Counted from the stretch's first letter, positions 7,980-17,582 are shown. The stretch: 39,077 bases of DNA from Mycobacterium sp. (GCA_025965555.1 JAOPWT010000619.1:1-39077), one strand, 5' to 3'. Notes: generated by a model from the sequence alone, not told the origin. Made by a program: numbers and translations.

Positions 7980-10900
7980 ATGGGTATCAAGGTGGCGCTG
8001 GAGCATCGCACCAGTTACACGTTCGACCGACTGGTAGAGGTCTTTCCACACGTCGTCCGTCTGCGTCCGGCGCCGCACTCGCGCACCCCGATCGAGGCGT
8101 ATTCGCTCCAGGTCGAACCCGCGGATCACTTCATCAACTGGCAACAGGACGCGTTCGGAAACTTCCTGGCCCGACTGGTGTTTCCCACCCGCACGCGAGA
8201 GCTCACCATCACGGTCGGGCTGATCGCCGACCTGAAGGTCATCAACCCGTTCGACTTCTTCATCGAGGACTTCGCGGAGAAGTGGCCCTTCGAATATCCG
8301 AAGGCGCTGCTGGAGGATCTCAAGCCGTACCTGCGGCCGGTCGACGAGGACGGGGAGGGCTCCGGCCCCGGTGAGCTCACCACGGACTGGGTCAAGAACT
8401 TCTTCGTGCGCCCCGGGACGCGCACCATCGACTTCCTCGTCGCGCTCAACGGCGCGATCAATGCCGACGTGGGTTACAGCGTGCGCATGGAACCCGGTGT
8501 GCAGACGCCGGACCACACTCTGCGGACCGCCATCGGCTCTTGTCGGGACTCGGCCTGGCTGCTGGTGTCGGTGCTGCGCGAGCTGGGTCTGGCCGCCCGC
8601 TTCGTTTCCGGTTACCTCGTCCAACTGACTTCGGACGTGAAGGCAATGGACGGCCCTTCGGGGCCCATCGCGGACTTCACCGATCTGCACGCCTGGACCG
8701 AGGTGTACATCCCAGGGGCGGGCTGGATCGGCCTCGATCCCACGTCGGCCCTGTTCGCAGGTGAGGGGCACATCCCGCTTTCGGCGACGCCGCACCCGGC
8801 ATCCGCCGCGCCGATCACGGGCGCCACCGAGCCGTGCGAGACGACGCTGGACTTCTCCAACGTCGTCACCCGTGTGCACGAGGATCCGCGTGTCACGCTG
8901 CCCTACACGCCGGCAGCGTGGGATTCCATCGTCGAGTTGGGGGCTGCCGTCGACGCCAGGATGGCCGCCGGTGACGTCCGGCTGACGATGGGCGGCGAGC
9001 CCACGTTCGTCTCGATCGACAACCAGGTCGATCCCGAGTGGACGACCGACGCCGATGGACCGCACAAGCGGGAACGCGCGTCCGTGCTGGCCGCCCGGCT
9101 CAAGTCGATCTGGGCGCCGCAGGGCCTGGTGCAGCGCAACCAAGGCAAGTGGTATCCCGGAGAGCCATTGCCGCGGTGGCAGATCGGTCTGCACTGGCGG
9201 ACCGACGGGCTGCCGCTCTGGGCGAACGACGCGCTGCTGGCCGATCCGTGGGCAGAGCAGCCGAGCGCCCCGGTCGCTCCTGATGCGGGTCAGCAGGTCC
9301 TCGGCGCCATCGCCGCCGGGCTCGGGCTGCCCGCCTCGCAGGTGCGACCCGCCTACGAAGACCCGCTCAGTCGGCTGGCTGCGGCCGTCCGCCAACCCGC
9401 AGGCGAACCGGTCGCCGCAGTCGACGATCTCGAGGCGGACGCGCCCGACGCCAGGGCTCAGCTGCTGGTCCGGTTGGACCAGTCGGTCGCCCAACCCGCC
9501 GCCTACGTGCTCCCGTTGCATCGTCGGGAGGACGACAGTGGCTGGGCCAGTGCAGATTGGCAACTGCGCCGGGGTCGGATCGTCTTGTTGGAAGGGGATT
9601 CACCGGCCGGGCTGCGACTGCCGCTGAATGCCATCAGTTGGCGGCCGCCCCGCGCGTCCTCCACCGCCGATCCGCTCGCCCCTCGCGGCAAGCTGATGAG
9701 TGACGTCGAGCCCGAGGACGCCGAGATCGAAGAGGCCGACGGTGCGCCAGTCACGGCAATGGTCGCCGAGGTCCGCGACGGGGTGCTGTACGTCTTCCTG
9801 CCTCCGACGGAGGAACTCGACCACTTCGTCGACATCGTCACGCGCCTCGAGGCGGCCGCGGCCAAGGCCGACTGCCCCGTGGTGGTGGAGGGCTACGGCC
9901 CGCCGCCCGACGAACGACTCACGTCCATGTCGGTGACCCCCGACCCCGGTGTCATCGAGGTCAACGTCGCGCCGACGGTCAGCTTCGCCTCGCAGCGGGA
10001 ACAGCTCGAAACCCTTTACGAACAAGCACGATTGGCGCGCCTGTCGACGGAGTCGTTCGACTTCGACGGCACGCACGGTGGCACCGGCGGTGGCAACCAC
10101 ATCACTCTCGGCGGGATCAGCCCCGCCGAATCGCCGATGCTGCGCAGGCCCGATCTGCTGGTGTCGATGCTGACGTACTGGCAGCGCCACCCGTCCCTGT
10201 CGTACCTGTTCTCCGGACGATTCATCGGCACCACCTCGCAAGCTCCGCGCGTGGACGAGGGACGCACCGAGTCGCTCTACGAGCTGGAGATCGCCTTCGC
10301 CGAGATCGACCGGCTGACAAGAGGTTCCGGCTCTGCGAAGCCATCACATGGTCACTCCGCAAGCTCCGTTCCGTGGGTCACCGACCGCGCGCTTCGCCAC
10401 CTGCTGACCGACATCACCGGCAACACCCACCGCGCCGAGTTCTGCATCGACAAGCTCTACAGCCCGGACAGCGCACGCGGTCGGCTGGGGTTGTTGGAGC
10501 TTCGTGGGTTCGAGATGCCGCCGCACTTCCAGATGGCGATGGTCCAGTCGTTACTTGTGCGCGCACTGGTGGCCTGGTTCTGGGACGAGCCGCTGCGTGC
10601 CCCGCTCATTCGGCACGGAGCCAATCTGCACGGCCGGTATCTGCTGCCGCACTTCATCATCCAAGACATCGCCGACGTCGCCGCCGATCTGCGGGCGCAC
10701 GGCATCGACTTCGACACCAGCTGGCTCGACCCGTTCACCGAGTTCCGCTTTCCGCGTGTCGGCACCGCGGTGTTCGATGGCGTCGAGATCGAACTGCGTG
10801 GCGCCATCGAACCGTGGAACGTCCTCGGTGAGGAGTCGACGGCGGGGGGCACGGCTCGGTACGTCGACTCGTCGGTCGAGCGGCTCCAGGTCCGCCTGAT

Positions 10901-11324
10901 CGGCGCCGACCGGCACCGCTACGTCGTGACCGCCAACGGCTACCCGATCCCGCTGCTGGCCACCAGCAACTCCGACGTCCAGGTCGGCGGTGTCCGGTAC
11001 CGGGCGTGGCAGCCGCCGAGTGCACTGCATCCCACCATCACCGTGGACAGTCCACTCCGGTTCGAGCTCATCGACACCGCCACCGGAACGTCGCGCGGCG
11101 GCTGCACCTATCACGTCAGCCATCCCGGCGGCCGGGCATACGACAATCCGCCGGTCAACGCCGTCGAGGCTGAGTCGCGGCGCGGCAGGCGCTTCGAGGC
11201 AACCGGATTCACTCCCGGGCAGGTCGACATGTCCGACATTCGGGAGAAGCAGGCCCGTCAGTCCACCGACGTGGGCGCGCCGGGCATCGTGGATCTGCGC
11301 CGGGTGCGTACCGTTCTGCGTTGA
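7980..11324 (+). CDS. Transglutaminase-like domain + DUF2126 putative amidoligase (large protein)
   Basis: ATG at 7980 (MGIKVALEHRTSYTFDRLVEVFPHVVRLRPAP); transglutaminase triad contexts GSCRDSAW / DLHAWTEVYI / GLDPTSALF; DUF2126-like RLTMGGEPTFVSIDNQ and NHITLGG...SPMLRRPDLL. Confidence 0.93.
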   Translation: MGIKVALEHRTSYTFDRLVEVFPHVVRLRPAPHSRTPIEAYSLQVEPADHFINWQQDAFGNFLARLVFPTRTRELTITVGLIADLKVINPFDFFIEDFAEKWPFEYPKALLEDLKPYLRPVDEDGEGSGPGELTTDWVKNFFVRPGTRTIDFLVALNGAINADVGYSVRMEPGVQTPDHTLRTAIGSCRDSAWLLVSVLRELGLAARFVSGYLVQLTSDVKAMDGPSGPIADFTDLHAWTEVYIPGAGWIGLDPTSALFAGEGHIPLSATPHPASAAPITGATEPCETTLDFSNVVTRVHEDPRVTLPYTPAAWDSIVELGAAVDARMAAGDVRLTMGGEPTFVSIDNQVDPEWTTDADGPHKRERASVLAARLKSIWAPQGLVQRNQGKWYPGEPLPRWQIGLHWRTDGLPLWANDALLADPWAEQPSAPVAPDAGQQVLGAIAAGLGLPASQVRPAYEDPLSRLAAAVRQPAGEPVAAVDDLEADAPDARAQLLVRLDQSVAQPAAYVLPLHRREDDSGWASADWQLRRGRIVLLEGDSPAGLRLPLNAISWRPPRASSTADPLAPRGKLMSDVEPEDAEIEEADGAPVTAMVAEVRDGVLYVFLPPTEELDHFVDIVTRLEAAAAKADCPVVVEGYGPPPDERLTSMSVTPDPGVIEVNVAPTVSFASQREQLETLYEQARLARLSTESFDFDGTHGGTGGGNHITLGGISPAESPMLRRPDLLVSMLTYWQRHPSLSYLFSGRFIGTTSQAPRVDEGRTESLYELEIAFAEIDRLTRGSGSAKPSHGHSASSVPWVTDRALRHLLTDITGNTHRAEFCIDKLYSPDSARGRLGLLELRGFEMPPHFQMAMVQSLLVRALVAWFWDEPLRAPLIRHGANLHGRYLLPHFIIQDIADVAADLRAHGIDFDTSWLDPFTEFRFPRVGTAVFDGVEIELRGAIEPWNVLGEESTAGGTARYVDSSVERLQVRLIGADRHRYVVTANGYPIPLLATSNSDVQVGGVRYRAWQPPSALHPTITVDSPLRFELIDTATGTSRGGCTYHVSHPGGRAYDNPPVNAVEAESRRGRRFEATGFTPGQVDMSDIREKQARQSTDVGAPGIVDLRRVRTVLR

Positions 11325-14020
11325 TGGTCCTTCGCCCCAGCGGCCCGCCGGAGCCCAGTCCTGCCATTACCGGTGCAGGCTTCTACAACGAAGCCCGCGC
11401 CGACGACTTGTTGGCCCAGTACCGCGCGGCCCGCGCGCAGGAGCCGCTCTTCGACGTCCGCGGCGGGGCCAGCGGTGGCTATGACGAGTTCGTCGACGCG
11501 GCAGGCAACGTGCGGCCGGCGTGGCAGGAGCTGGCCGAATGTGTCAAGGAGCGTGGCCGATTCGGGCTCGACCGGCTCCGCTCGGTAGTGCGAGGACTGG
11601 TCGACAACGACGGCATCACCTTCGTCCAGGTCGATCACTCGGTCGGACGGCCGGCCACTGACGCCGTGACCAACGGGGACGGGACCCAGGTTCCCGGTCC
11701 GTGGCACCTCGACGGGCTGCCGTTGCTGATTTCGTCGGCGGACTGGGACACCCTGGAGTCCGGGCTGGTGCAACGCTCCCGGTTGTTGGACGCGGTCCTG
11801 ACCGACCTCTACGGGGAGCGCCGGTCAATCACCAGTGGGGTGCTGCCGCCGCAGTTGGTCTTCTCCCACCCCGGCTACCTTCGCGCCGCACGCGGCATCG
11901 AGGTGCCGGGCCGCCATCAGCTGTTCATGCACGGTTGTGACATCAGCCGTCACGGGTCGGGTGAGTTCCTGGTCAACGGTGACTGGACGCAGGCACCGTC
12001 GGGCGCCGGCTACGCGCTGGCCGACCGGCGCGTGGTCGCGCATGCGTTCCCCGATCTCTACGAGCGGATCAGCCCGAGACCTGCGTCCCCTTGGGCGCAG
12101 GCGTTGCGGTTGGCGCTCATCGACGCGGCACCGGAATCGGCAGAACAACCCGTCGTCGTGGTGCTCAGTCCCGGTATCCACTCCGAGACTGCATTCGACC
12201 AGGCGTACCTGGCCAGCGTGCTGGGTTTCCCGTTGGTGGAGAGCGCCGACCTCGTGGTGCGCGATGGCAAGCTGTGGATGCGCTCGCTCGGCACGCTCAA
12301 GCGCGTCGACGTGGTACTGCGCCGGGTCGACGCCGCCTACGCCGATCCGCTTGACCTGCGGGCGGATTCGCGACTCGGCGTCGTCGGCCTGGTCGAGGTG
12401 CTGCGCCGCGGAGCCGTCACGGTCGTCAACACCCTGGGCAGTGGGATTCTGGAAAGTCCTGGGCTGCAGCGCTTCTTGCCCCAGCTTGCCGAACTTCTGG
12501 TCGGCGAGGTGCCGCAGCTGAACATGGCACCGATGTATTGGGGCGGTATCGATCTCGAACGATCGCATCTGCTGAGTCACCTGTCCACTCTGCTGATTCG
12601 CCCCGTCACCGGAGGTGAACCGATCGTGGGCCCGGCGCTGTCGAACGGGGAGCGCGACGAACTGGCGGCGCGCATCGGCGCCACCCCGTGGCAGTGGATC
12701 GGGCAGGAATTGCCGCAGTTCTCGTCGGCGCCGACGGATCATTCGCGCAACGGCTTGTCGCCCGGCAGCGCGGGCATGCGCCTGTTCACCGTCGCGCAGC
12801 GCGGCGGATACGCGCCCATGCTCGGCGGTCTCGGTTATCTCTTGGCGCCCGGCAATGCCGCCTACCGGATGAATACCGTTGCGGCCAAAGATATCTGGGT
12901 CCGCACGCCGACGAGGGTGACGGCCGAGCGCACGCCGGTACCGTCGGTGGAACTGCCTGCGATCACGCCGAGCCCGACCCGCGCCGTCAGCTCGCCGCGC
13001 GTGTTGTCCGACCTCTTCTGGCTCGGCCGCTACTCCGAACGCGCGGAGAGCATGGCCAGGCTGCTCAACGTGACGCGGGAGCGCTACCACGAATTCCGGT
13101 ACCGGCAGGACATGCCGGGCAGTGAGTGCGTGCCGGTGCTGCTGGCCGCGCTCGGGCGCATCACCGGCACCGACACGGGGGCTGCTGGCGACGACGCCGA
13201 GGTGATCGCGATCGCGCCGACCACGCTGTGGGCGTTGACGGCCGACCGACATCGCGCCGGGTCGTTGGCGCAGTCGGTGGAGCGGCTCGGGTTGGCCGCC
13301 CGCTCGGTGCGCGACCAGATGTCGAACGACACGTGGATGGTGCTGGCCGCGGTCGACCGCGCCGTGATGCGCCCGTCGGTGACGCCGCCGGATTCACACA
13401 CCGAGGGCGAGAGCTATCTCGCGGCCGCGCACAGCCAGACGCTGGCGGGCATGCTGGCGTTGTCCGGGGTGGCAGCCGAGTCGATGGTGCACGACGTCGG
13501 CTGGACGATGATGGACATCGGCAAACGCATCGAACGGGGCATCTGGCTGACCGCGCTGATGCGTGCGACCCTGAACAAGGTTCGCAGTCCCGGCGCCGAG
13601 CAGACCATCACCGAGTCCACGTTGGTGGCGTGCGAGTCGTCGGTGATCTATCGCAGGCGCACCCTCGGCCGGGTGAGCGTGGCCGCGGTGGCGGACCTGG
13701 TGCTGTTCGACGAGGAGAACCCGCGCTCGTTGGCGTACCAGTTCGAACGGCTGCGCGTGGATCTCAAGGCCCTTCCCTCGTCATCCGGGTCGACCCGTCC
13801 CGAGCGGCTCATCGACGAGGTCGGCGCGCGGCTGCGCAGGCTCGATCCCGCCGACTGTGAGGACATCACCGACGGCACGCGGGCCGAGCTGGACGGTCTG
13901 CTGATGAGCATCCACACCGACCTTCGCGATCTGTCGCGCCTGATCACCGCGACGCACCTGTCGCTGCCCGGCGGAATGCAGCCACTGTGGGGTCCGGACG
14001 AGCGGAGGGACCTCCCGTGA
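11321..14020 (+). CDS. Circularly permuted ATP-grasp (DUF404/DUF407) fused to alpha-E (DUF403) domain
   Basis: ATP-grasp part: GIHSETAFDQAYLASVLGFPLVESADLVVRDGKLWMRSLGTLKRVDVVLRRVD...NTLGSGILESPG; alpha-E part: LSDLFWLGRYSERAESMARLLNVTRERY; 4-nt overlap with previous gene. Confidence 0.93.
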   Translation: MMVLRPSGPPEPSPAITGAGFYNEARADDLLAQYRAARAQEPLFDVRGGASGGYDEFVDAAGNVRPAWQELAECVKERGRFGLDRLRSVVRGLVDNDGITFVQVDHSVGRPATDAVTNGDGTQVPGPWHLDGLPLLISSADWDTLESGLVQRSRLLDAVLTDLYGERRSITSGVLPPQLVFSHPGYLRAARGIEVPGRHQLFMHGCDISRHGSGEFLVNGDWTQAPSGAGYALADRRVVAHAFPDLYERISPRPASPWAQALRLALIDAAPESAEQPVVVVLSPGIHSETAFDQAYLASVLGFPLVESADLVVRDGKLWMRSLGTLKRVDVVLRRVDAAYADPLDLRADSRLGVVGLVEVLRRGAVTVVNTLGSGILESPGLQRFLPQLAELLVGEVPQLNMAPMYWGGIDLERSHLLSHLSTLLIRPVTGGEPIVGPALSNGERDELAARIGATPWQWIGQELPQFSSAPTDHSRNGLSPGSAGMRLFTVAQRGGYAPMLGGLGYLLAPGNAAYRMNTVAAKDIWVRTPTRVTAERTPVPSVELPAITPSPTRAVSSPRVLSDLFWLGRYSERAESMARLLNVTRERYHEFRYRQDMPGSECVPVLLAALGRITGTDTGAAGDDAEVIAIAPTTLWALTADRHRAGSLAQSVERLGLAARSVRDQMSNDTWMVLAAVDRAVMRPSVTPPDSHTEGESYLAAAHSQTLAGMLALSGVAAESMVHDVGWTMMDIGKRIERGIWLTALMRATLNKVRSPGAEQTITESTLVACESSVIYRRRTLGRVSVAAVADLVLFDEENPRSLAYQFERLRVDLKALPSSSGSTRPERLIDEVGARLRRLDPADCEDITDGTRAELDGLLMSIHTDLRDLSRLITATHLSLPGGMQPLWGPDERRDLP

Positions 14021-14997
14021 CGGACGGTGCCGGCGGTCCCCCCACTCGCGGGGGAGAGCGCAGCGACCGCGGATACGAGGTGGGTCCGACTTCCGTGGCG
14101 GGCGCTAGGTCATACGAGGTCACGCACCGGACGATGTACCACTACTCCGACGACGTGACCAGCTCCTACGGCCGTGGCTTCCTCACCCCGCGGGACTCGA
14201 CGCGCCAGCGGTGCCTGTCCCACGAGCTGGTCATCGATCCCGAGGCGTCCGACAGTTCGACGAGTCGCGACGGCTACGGCAACGTCAGCTCCTACTTCCA
14301 CGTCACCGAACGTCATCGGGCCCTGACGATCACCAGCCACTCGGTTGTCGAGGTCGACCCGCCGCCCGCCGGGCTGTATTCGAGCGGGTCGGCCCTCGCG
14401 CCGTGGGAGATCTCCCGACCCGTCGGCACCGACGGTGCGTTGGCCGTCGAGTTCACACTCGACCTGCAGAAGCCCGAGATCACCGATGCGCTTCGCGACT
14501 ACGCCGCGCCGAGCTTTCAAGCCGAGCGACCGCTGATCGAGGTACTCCGAGACCTGAACACCAGGATCAATCACGACTTCACCTCTCGCTCGGGATCGAC
14601 GACGGTTTCCACCAGGGTTGGCGAGGTTTTGGCGGCAGGCGAGGGGGTATGTCAGGATTTCGCCCGGCTCGCGATCGCTTGCCTGCGCGCCAACGGTCTC
14701 GCCGCCAGCTACGTGTCCGGCTATCTCGCGACGGACCCCCCTCCTGGAAAGGAACGCATGGTCGGGATCGACGCGACCCACGCCTGGGCATCGGTGTGGA
14801 CGCCGCAGAATCAGTGGCTGGAGTTCGACCCGACCAACGACCAGATGGTCGACGAACGTTACGTGGTGGTCGGATTCGGCCGCGACTACGCCGACGTGCC
14901 ACCGCTGCGCGGCATCATCTACACCGACTCGGAGAGCAGCAAGATCGACGTGTCCGTCGACGTGGCGCCCTTCGAGGGAGGAATCCTTCGTGCGTGA
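14017..14997 (+). CDS. Transglutaminase family protein
   Basis: GTG at 14017 overlapping the previous stop by 4 nt; YEVTHRTMYHYSDDVTSSYGRGFLTPR N-terminus; triad contexts GEGVCQDFARL / DATHAWASVW / EFDPTNDQ. Confidence 0.93.
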   Translation: MTDGAGGPPTRGGERSDRGYEVGPTSVAGARSYEVTHRTMYHYSDDVTSSYGRGFLTPRDSTRQRCLSHELVIDPEASDSSTSRDGYGNVSSYFHVTERHRALTITSHSVVEVDPPPAGLYSSGSALAPWEISRPVGTDGALAVEFTLDLQKPEITDALRDYAAPSFQAERPLIEVLRDLNTRINHDFTSRSGSTTVSTRVGEVLAAGEGVCQDFARLAIACLRANGLAASYVSGYLATDPPPGKERMVGIDATHAWASVWTPQNQWLEFDPTNDQMVDERYVVVGFGRDYADVPPLRGIIYTDSESSKIDVSVDVAPFEGGILRA

Positions 14998-16051
14998 CTT
15001 CATCTGCCCTAACTGTGGGCAGCACCTGGCGTTCGAGAACTCGGTTTGCCTGAACTGCAAGAGCAAGCTTGGATTTTCGCTCGACGACAGGGCGTTTCTC
15101 GTCATCGCGTCAGGCGCCGAGAGCGAGCACGGCGGCGCCGTCGATGCCAGCGAGTACCAACTGTGTGCGAATCTGCATGCGGCCGAGTGCAATTGGTTGG
15201 TCAGGGTGGCTCCGGTACGGCAGTTGTGCACGTCGTGTGCGCTGACCAGGATCCGGCCCAACGATGCCGACAAGAAGGCAATGGCGTCCTTCGCCATCGC
15301 CGAGAAGGCCAAGCGCCGGCTGATCGTCGAACTGGTGGATCTCAAGCTGCCCATCGTCGGCCGGGACGAGGATCCGAACTACGGCCTGGCCTTCGATCTA
15401 CTTTCGAGCGAGCTCGAGAAGGTGTTCACCGGCCACGAGAACGGGGTCATCACCCTCGACCTCGCCGAGGGCGACGACGTGCATCGCGAGCAGTTGCGCG
15501 TCGCGATGGCCGAGCCGTACCGCACGCTGCTCGGGCACTTCCGCCACGAGATCGGGCATTACTACTACTACCGGCTGGTGGGCACCGCCTCGGAATATCA
15601 GCAGACGGCCCGCGAACTGTTCGGCGACGCGGAGGCCGATTACCAGGCTGCGCTGGACCGCCACTACAGCGAGGGCGCGCCTCCCGGGTGGGAGTCGAGC
15701 TACGTCTCGTCGTATGCCACCATGCATCCCGCCGAGGACTGGGCGGAGACGTTCGCGCACTACCTGCACATCCGGGACACCTTGGACACTGCCGCCGCGT
15801 TCAGCTTCGCGCCTGCCGCGGCGACGTTCGAGCGAAGAAACCTCGGCCCCAGCGGATTCGACTCGATCATCGAGATGTGGCTGCCATTGTCGTGGGCGCT
15901 CAACATGGTCAACCGGTCCATGGGCCACGACGATCTCTACCCGTTCGTGCTGCCTGCGAAGGTGCTGGAGAAGATGCGGTTCATCCACACCGTGATCGAC
16001 GAGGTGACCTCGGATCCGGCCAAGCTGGCGGCTGCCAGCGGCACCGGCTAG
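14990..16051 (+). CDS. Putative zinc-binding metallopeptidase with N-terminal zinc ribbon (COG4307-like)
   Basis: GTG at 14990: VRDFICPNCGQHLAFENSVCLNCKSKLGF; second Cys pair LCTSCAL; HExxH motif RHEIGHYYYYRLVG; downstream HPAEDWAETFAHYLHI. Confidence 0.87.
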   Translation: MRDFICPNCGQHLAFENSVCLNCKSKLGFSLDDRAFLVIASGAESEHGGAVDASEYQLCANLHAAECNWLVRVAPVRQLCTSCALTRIRPNDADKKAMASFAIAEKAKRRLIVELVDLKLPIVGRDEDPNYGLAFDLLSSELEKVFTGHENGVITLDLAEGDDVHREQLRVAMAEPYRTLLGHFRHEIGHYYYYRLVGTASEYQQTARELFGDAEADYQAALDRHYSEGAPPGWESSYVSSYATMHPAEDWAETFAHYLHIRDTLDTAAAFSFAPAAATFERRNLGPSGFDSIIEMWLPLSWALNMVNRSMGHDDLYPFVLPAKVLEKMRFIHTVIDEVTSDPAKLAAASGTG

Positions 16052-17076
16052 CCACGCACCAATCCGCCGTCGAGCAGGCTCTCGGCGGTGGCCACCAACG
16101 TGTCGGCCACCGGACGTGGTTGCCAGCCAAGCACTTCGGTGGCCTTGGTGGCGTGGATCCGCTTGGGCTCGCCGAGCAGGCCTGCCAGTTCGCGCAGCGC
16201 GGGAACCACACGGGCAGCCGCACGGACGGCCCAGTCGGGTGCCGTCAGCCGTGGCACCCGACGGCCAGCGGAACCCAGCCGGCTGCGCAGGATGGCGGCG
16301 ATTTCCGGCAAGGTCACGGGCTGACCGGCCGCGGCCAGGAATCGCTGGCCCACGGCGTGGGGATTCGCCAGCGCCATGACGTGCAGAGCGGCGACGTCGC
16401 GGACGTCGACCATCGCGAACGAGGCCATGGGGAGAACGGGCGGCGTGCCCCGCAACAGTCCCTTGACGATAAGTACCGACGTGGCGAGGTCGGTGCCGAG
16501 CACGGGTCCGAAGATGCCGACGGGATTGATCACCGTCAACTCGATGTCGTTGGCGGCGGCAAAGTCCCATGCGTCGCGCTCGGCGAGTGTCTTGGACTTC
16601 ACGTAGGGGGAGTTGGGTGCGGACGGGTCCGTCCAGTCGGTCTCGTCATAGGCCCCGCCAGACGGTTTGGCGCTGTAACCGATGGCGGCGAACGACGAGG
16701 TCATCACGATTCGTCGCACCCCGACCTCGGCGGCGGCCCGAAGAACCCGAAGCGTGCCCTCGCGCGCCGGACCGATGACGTCGTTCTCGTCCACCGGCTG
16801 TCGTGCGGGAAACGGTGAGGCCACGTGCATCACGGCGTCGCAGCCCTGCGCGGCCGCTACCCAGCCGTCGTCTGCGGTGAGGTCGGCCGTGGCGAATTCC
16901 AGCCCAGCGGTGTCGGCGCCCGCCCGATGCAGCGCAGCACGGACGTCGGCCTCACGCCGCGGCGAGCGGACGGTCGTGCGCACGCGGTAGCCGTCGGCCA
17001 ACAATTGCAGGATGACATGTCCGGCAACGAATCCCGAGCCGCCAGTGACCAGCACCCTGTCGCCGTGTTCAGCCAC
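16048..17076 (-). CDS. NAD-dependent epimerase/dehydratase (extended SDR, dihydroflavonol-reductase-like)
   Basis: VLVTGGSGFVAGHVILQLLADGYRVRTTVRSP; YVKSK catalytic motif; convergent 4-nt overlap with the metallopeptidase gene. Confidence 0.92.
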   Translation of the reverse strand: MAEHGDRVLVTGGSGFVAGHVILQLLADGYRVRTTVRSPRREADVRAALHRAGADTAGLEFATADLTADDGWVAAAQGCDAVMHVASPFPARQPVDENDVIGPAREGTLRVLRAAAEVGVRRIVMTSSFAAIGYSAKPSGGAYDETDWTDPSAPNSPYVKSKTLAERDAWDFAAANDIELTVINPVGIFGPVLGTDLATSVLIVKGLLRGTPPVLPMASFAMVDVRDVAALHVMALANPHAVGQRFLAAAGQPVTLPEIAAILRSRLGSAGRRVPRLTAPDWAVRAAARVVPALRELAGLLGEPKRIHATKATEVLGWQPRPVADTLVATAESLLDGGLVRG

Positions 17077-17548
17077 GAGCGGCCCCTTCGTCCTCGAGCA
17101 GGCGAGAGCCGAGGTCCATCACCGTTGCGATGATCTCCCGCTCGGCCTCGGCGTCACCGTCCTCTCTGGCTGCCCACATCCTGGCCTTCGCCGTGACGTA
17201 GCGCTCCCGCAGCCGCAGTCGGGTGATCTCGTCGTGCAGCCTGGCCGCGTGTGCTTCGAACAGCCTGCGCTGATCGGCGGTGGCCTCGGCCCCACGTCTG
17301 ATGTTGGCCACGTAGCTCCTGATGTCCGCGACCGACATCCCGCTTCCCCGCAGACAACTCAGGGACTCGATGGCGCCGACCAGGTCGGCGGGATACCGAC
17401 GGTGCCCGCTGCTGGCGTCCCTCGGCACGGCGTCGATCAGGCCGATGCGCTCGTAGTACCGCAAGGTCGACTCCGCCAGTCCGGTGCGGCGGGACACCTG
17501 CTGGATGGTCAGATCGCGATCGGCCGTTCGGATCGTGTCAGTGGTCAT
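17069..17548 (-). CDS. MerR family transcriptional regulator
   Basis: LTIQQVSRRTGLAESTLRYYERIGLIDAVPRDASSGHRRY MerR HTH. Confidence 0.94.
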   Translation of the reverse strand: MTTDTIRTADRDLTIQQVSRRTGLAESTLRYYERIGLIDAVPRDASSGHRRYPADLVGAIESLSCLRGSGMSVADIRSYVANIRRGAEATADQRRLFEAHAARLHDEITRLRLRERYVTAKARMWAAREDGDAEAEREIIATVMDLGSRLLEDEGAARG

Positions 17549-17564
17549 GACACCACTCTGCCGA

Positions 17565-17582
17565 ACTTGAAGCGCTTCAAGT
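17565..17582. promoter_or_regulatory. MerR-type operator within the predicted merR promoter
   Basis: ACTTGAAGCGCTTCAAGT, perfect 18-bp palindrome; minus strand TTGACT-N19-CAGAGT surrounds it. Confidence 0.75.

Noticed and set aside
7971-9563. 530-aa minus-strand ORF opposite the large transglutaminase gene
   Set aside because: Antisense shadow ORF; the plus-strand frame has clear transglutaminase and DUF2126 motifs.
11825-13252. 475-aa minus-strand ORF opposite the ATP-grasp/alpha-E gene
   Set aside because: Antisense shadow ORF with biased composition and no family signature.
15046-16818. 590-aa plus-strand ORF across the metallopeptidase/epimerase junction
   Set aside because: Out of frame with the HExxH metallopeptidase and antisense to the epimerase; composition artefact.
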